Shown here in pieces: positions 43,652-43,688 of a DNA stretch of 43,688 nucleotides (position 1 is the stretch's first letter; each line of letters begins with the position of its first letter). Position numbers and translations under genes: made by a program. The DNA lies in NCBI GenBank assembly GCA_003252455.1, contig QKED01000041.1:1-43688 (forward strand). The letters run 5' to 3'. Source of the DNA: Gammaproteobacteria bacterium (GTDB lineage: Bacteria > Pseudomonadota > Gammaproteobacteria > Thiohalomonadales > Thiohalomonadaceae). Below the pieces are notes generated by a model. The model did not search any database. It was given only the letters and a program-made list of their open reading frames with translations, and had not been told where the DNA came from.

Positions 43652-43688
43652 CTACTTGGAGGTGGCGGGGGTGGCCGGCGCATTGCGC
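43652..43688 (-). CDS. Possible C-terminal end of a convergent gene (partial)
   Basis: A minus-strand frame ends at TAG (43654-43652) and stays open to the right edge, coding RNAPATPATSK. Its Pro/Ala/Thr-rich tail is plausible for a protein end, and spacing of nine bases from the EamA stop fits a convergent pair. There is too little sequence to name it. Confidence 0.25.
   Translation of the reverse strand, partial: RNAPATPATSK

Overview
The window is GC-rich gene-dense DNA, most likely from a diazotrophic gammaproteobacterium, with Chromatiales or a related sulfur-oxidising lineage as my best guess. The inference rests on CmoB (a largely gammaproteobacterial tRNA enzyme), NifE with its NifA/sigma-54 control signals, a PEP-CTERM-like protein, and the intergenic palindromes. 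There is no rRNA or tRNA gene, no CRISPR array and no complete insertion sequence; only the 3' end of an IS481-type transposase is present at the left edge.

Layout. 1-690: transposase tail running directly into a 215-bp tandem repeat built from long hairpins. 730-5845: a haem/imelysin locus (DUF1111 di-haem protein, imelysin, DUF1513 protein), a second repeat island at 4295-4663, then a di-haem cytochrome c peroxidase. 5938-7445: an isolated nifE with a sigma-54 promoter and two NifA-type upstream sites. 7485-9586: a GNAT protein and cmoB, divergent. 9600-18420: the most distinctive region. Two paralogous modules, each a degenerate-receiver protein plus a small Ras-like GTPase, one of them with a Roadblock protein, flank a block holding a stand-alone receiver, a PhnD-like binding lipoprotein and a hybrid histidine kinase, plus DUF486 and a GGCT-like gene. 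18796-20733: hyuA without hyuB. 20812-24329: a GldA/GldF/GldG/DUF4340 operon. 24326-26919: a LuxR-type response regulator and a NodIJ-type ABC exporter. 27150-29955: a second DUF4340 protein and a PAS-PAS-GGDEF diguanylate cyclase. 30270-32263: a ferredoxin-reductase fusion and an SDR enzyme, divergent. 32492-36388: a large hybrid kinase and a class 1B dihydroorotate dehydrogenase. 36479-38153: a PEP-CTERM-like protein with a clear promoter, trmL and a thiamine-binding protein. 38199-40654: a RimB/RimK/AstE-like set. 40837-43642: a lipoprotein, a FIST-domain protein and an EamA transporter.

How the genes fit together. Signal transduction dominates: two hybrid kinases, two response regulators, a diguanylate cyclase and two GTPase modules. 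The best candidate for an under-described system is 9600-18420. The two modules share gene order, four-base ATGA overlaps and a gap-free alignment over the first 93 residues of the receiver-like protein. One copy keeps the Asp and Lys expected of a receiver, and the other has lost both. Both GTPases lack the Asp that normally recognises guanine. By analogy with MglA/MglB and actinobacterial conservons (Roadblock plus GTPase), these modules may relay a signal from the intervening sensor block; that link is inference.
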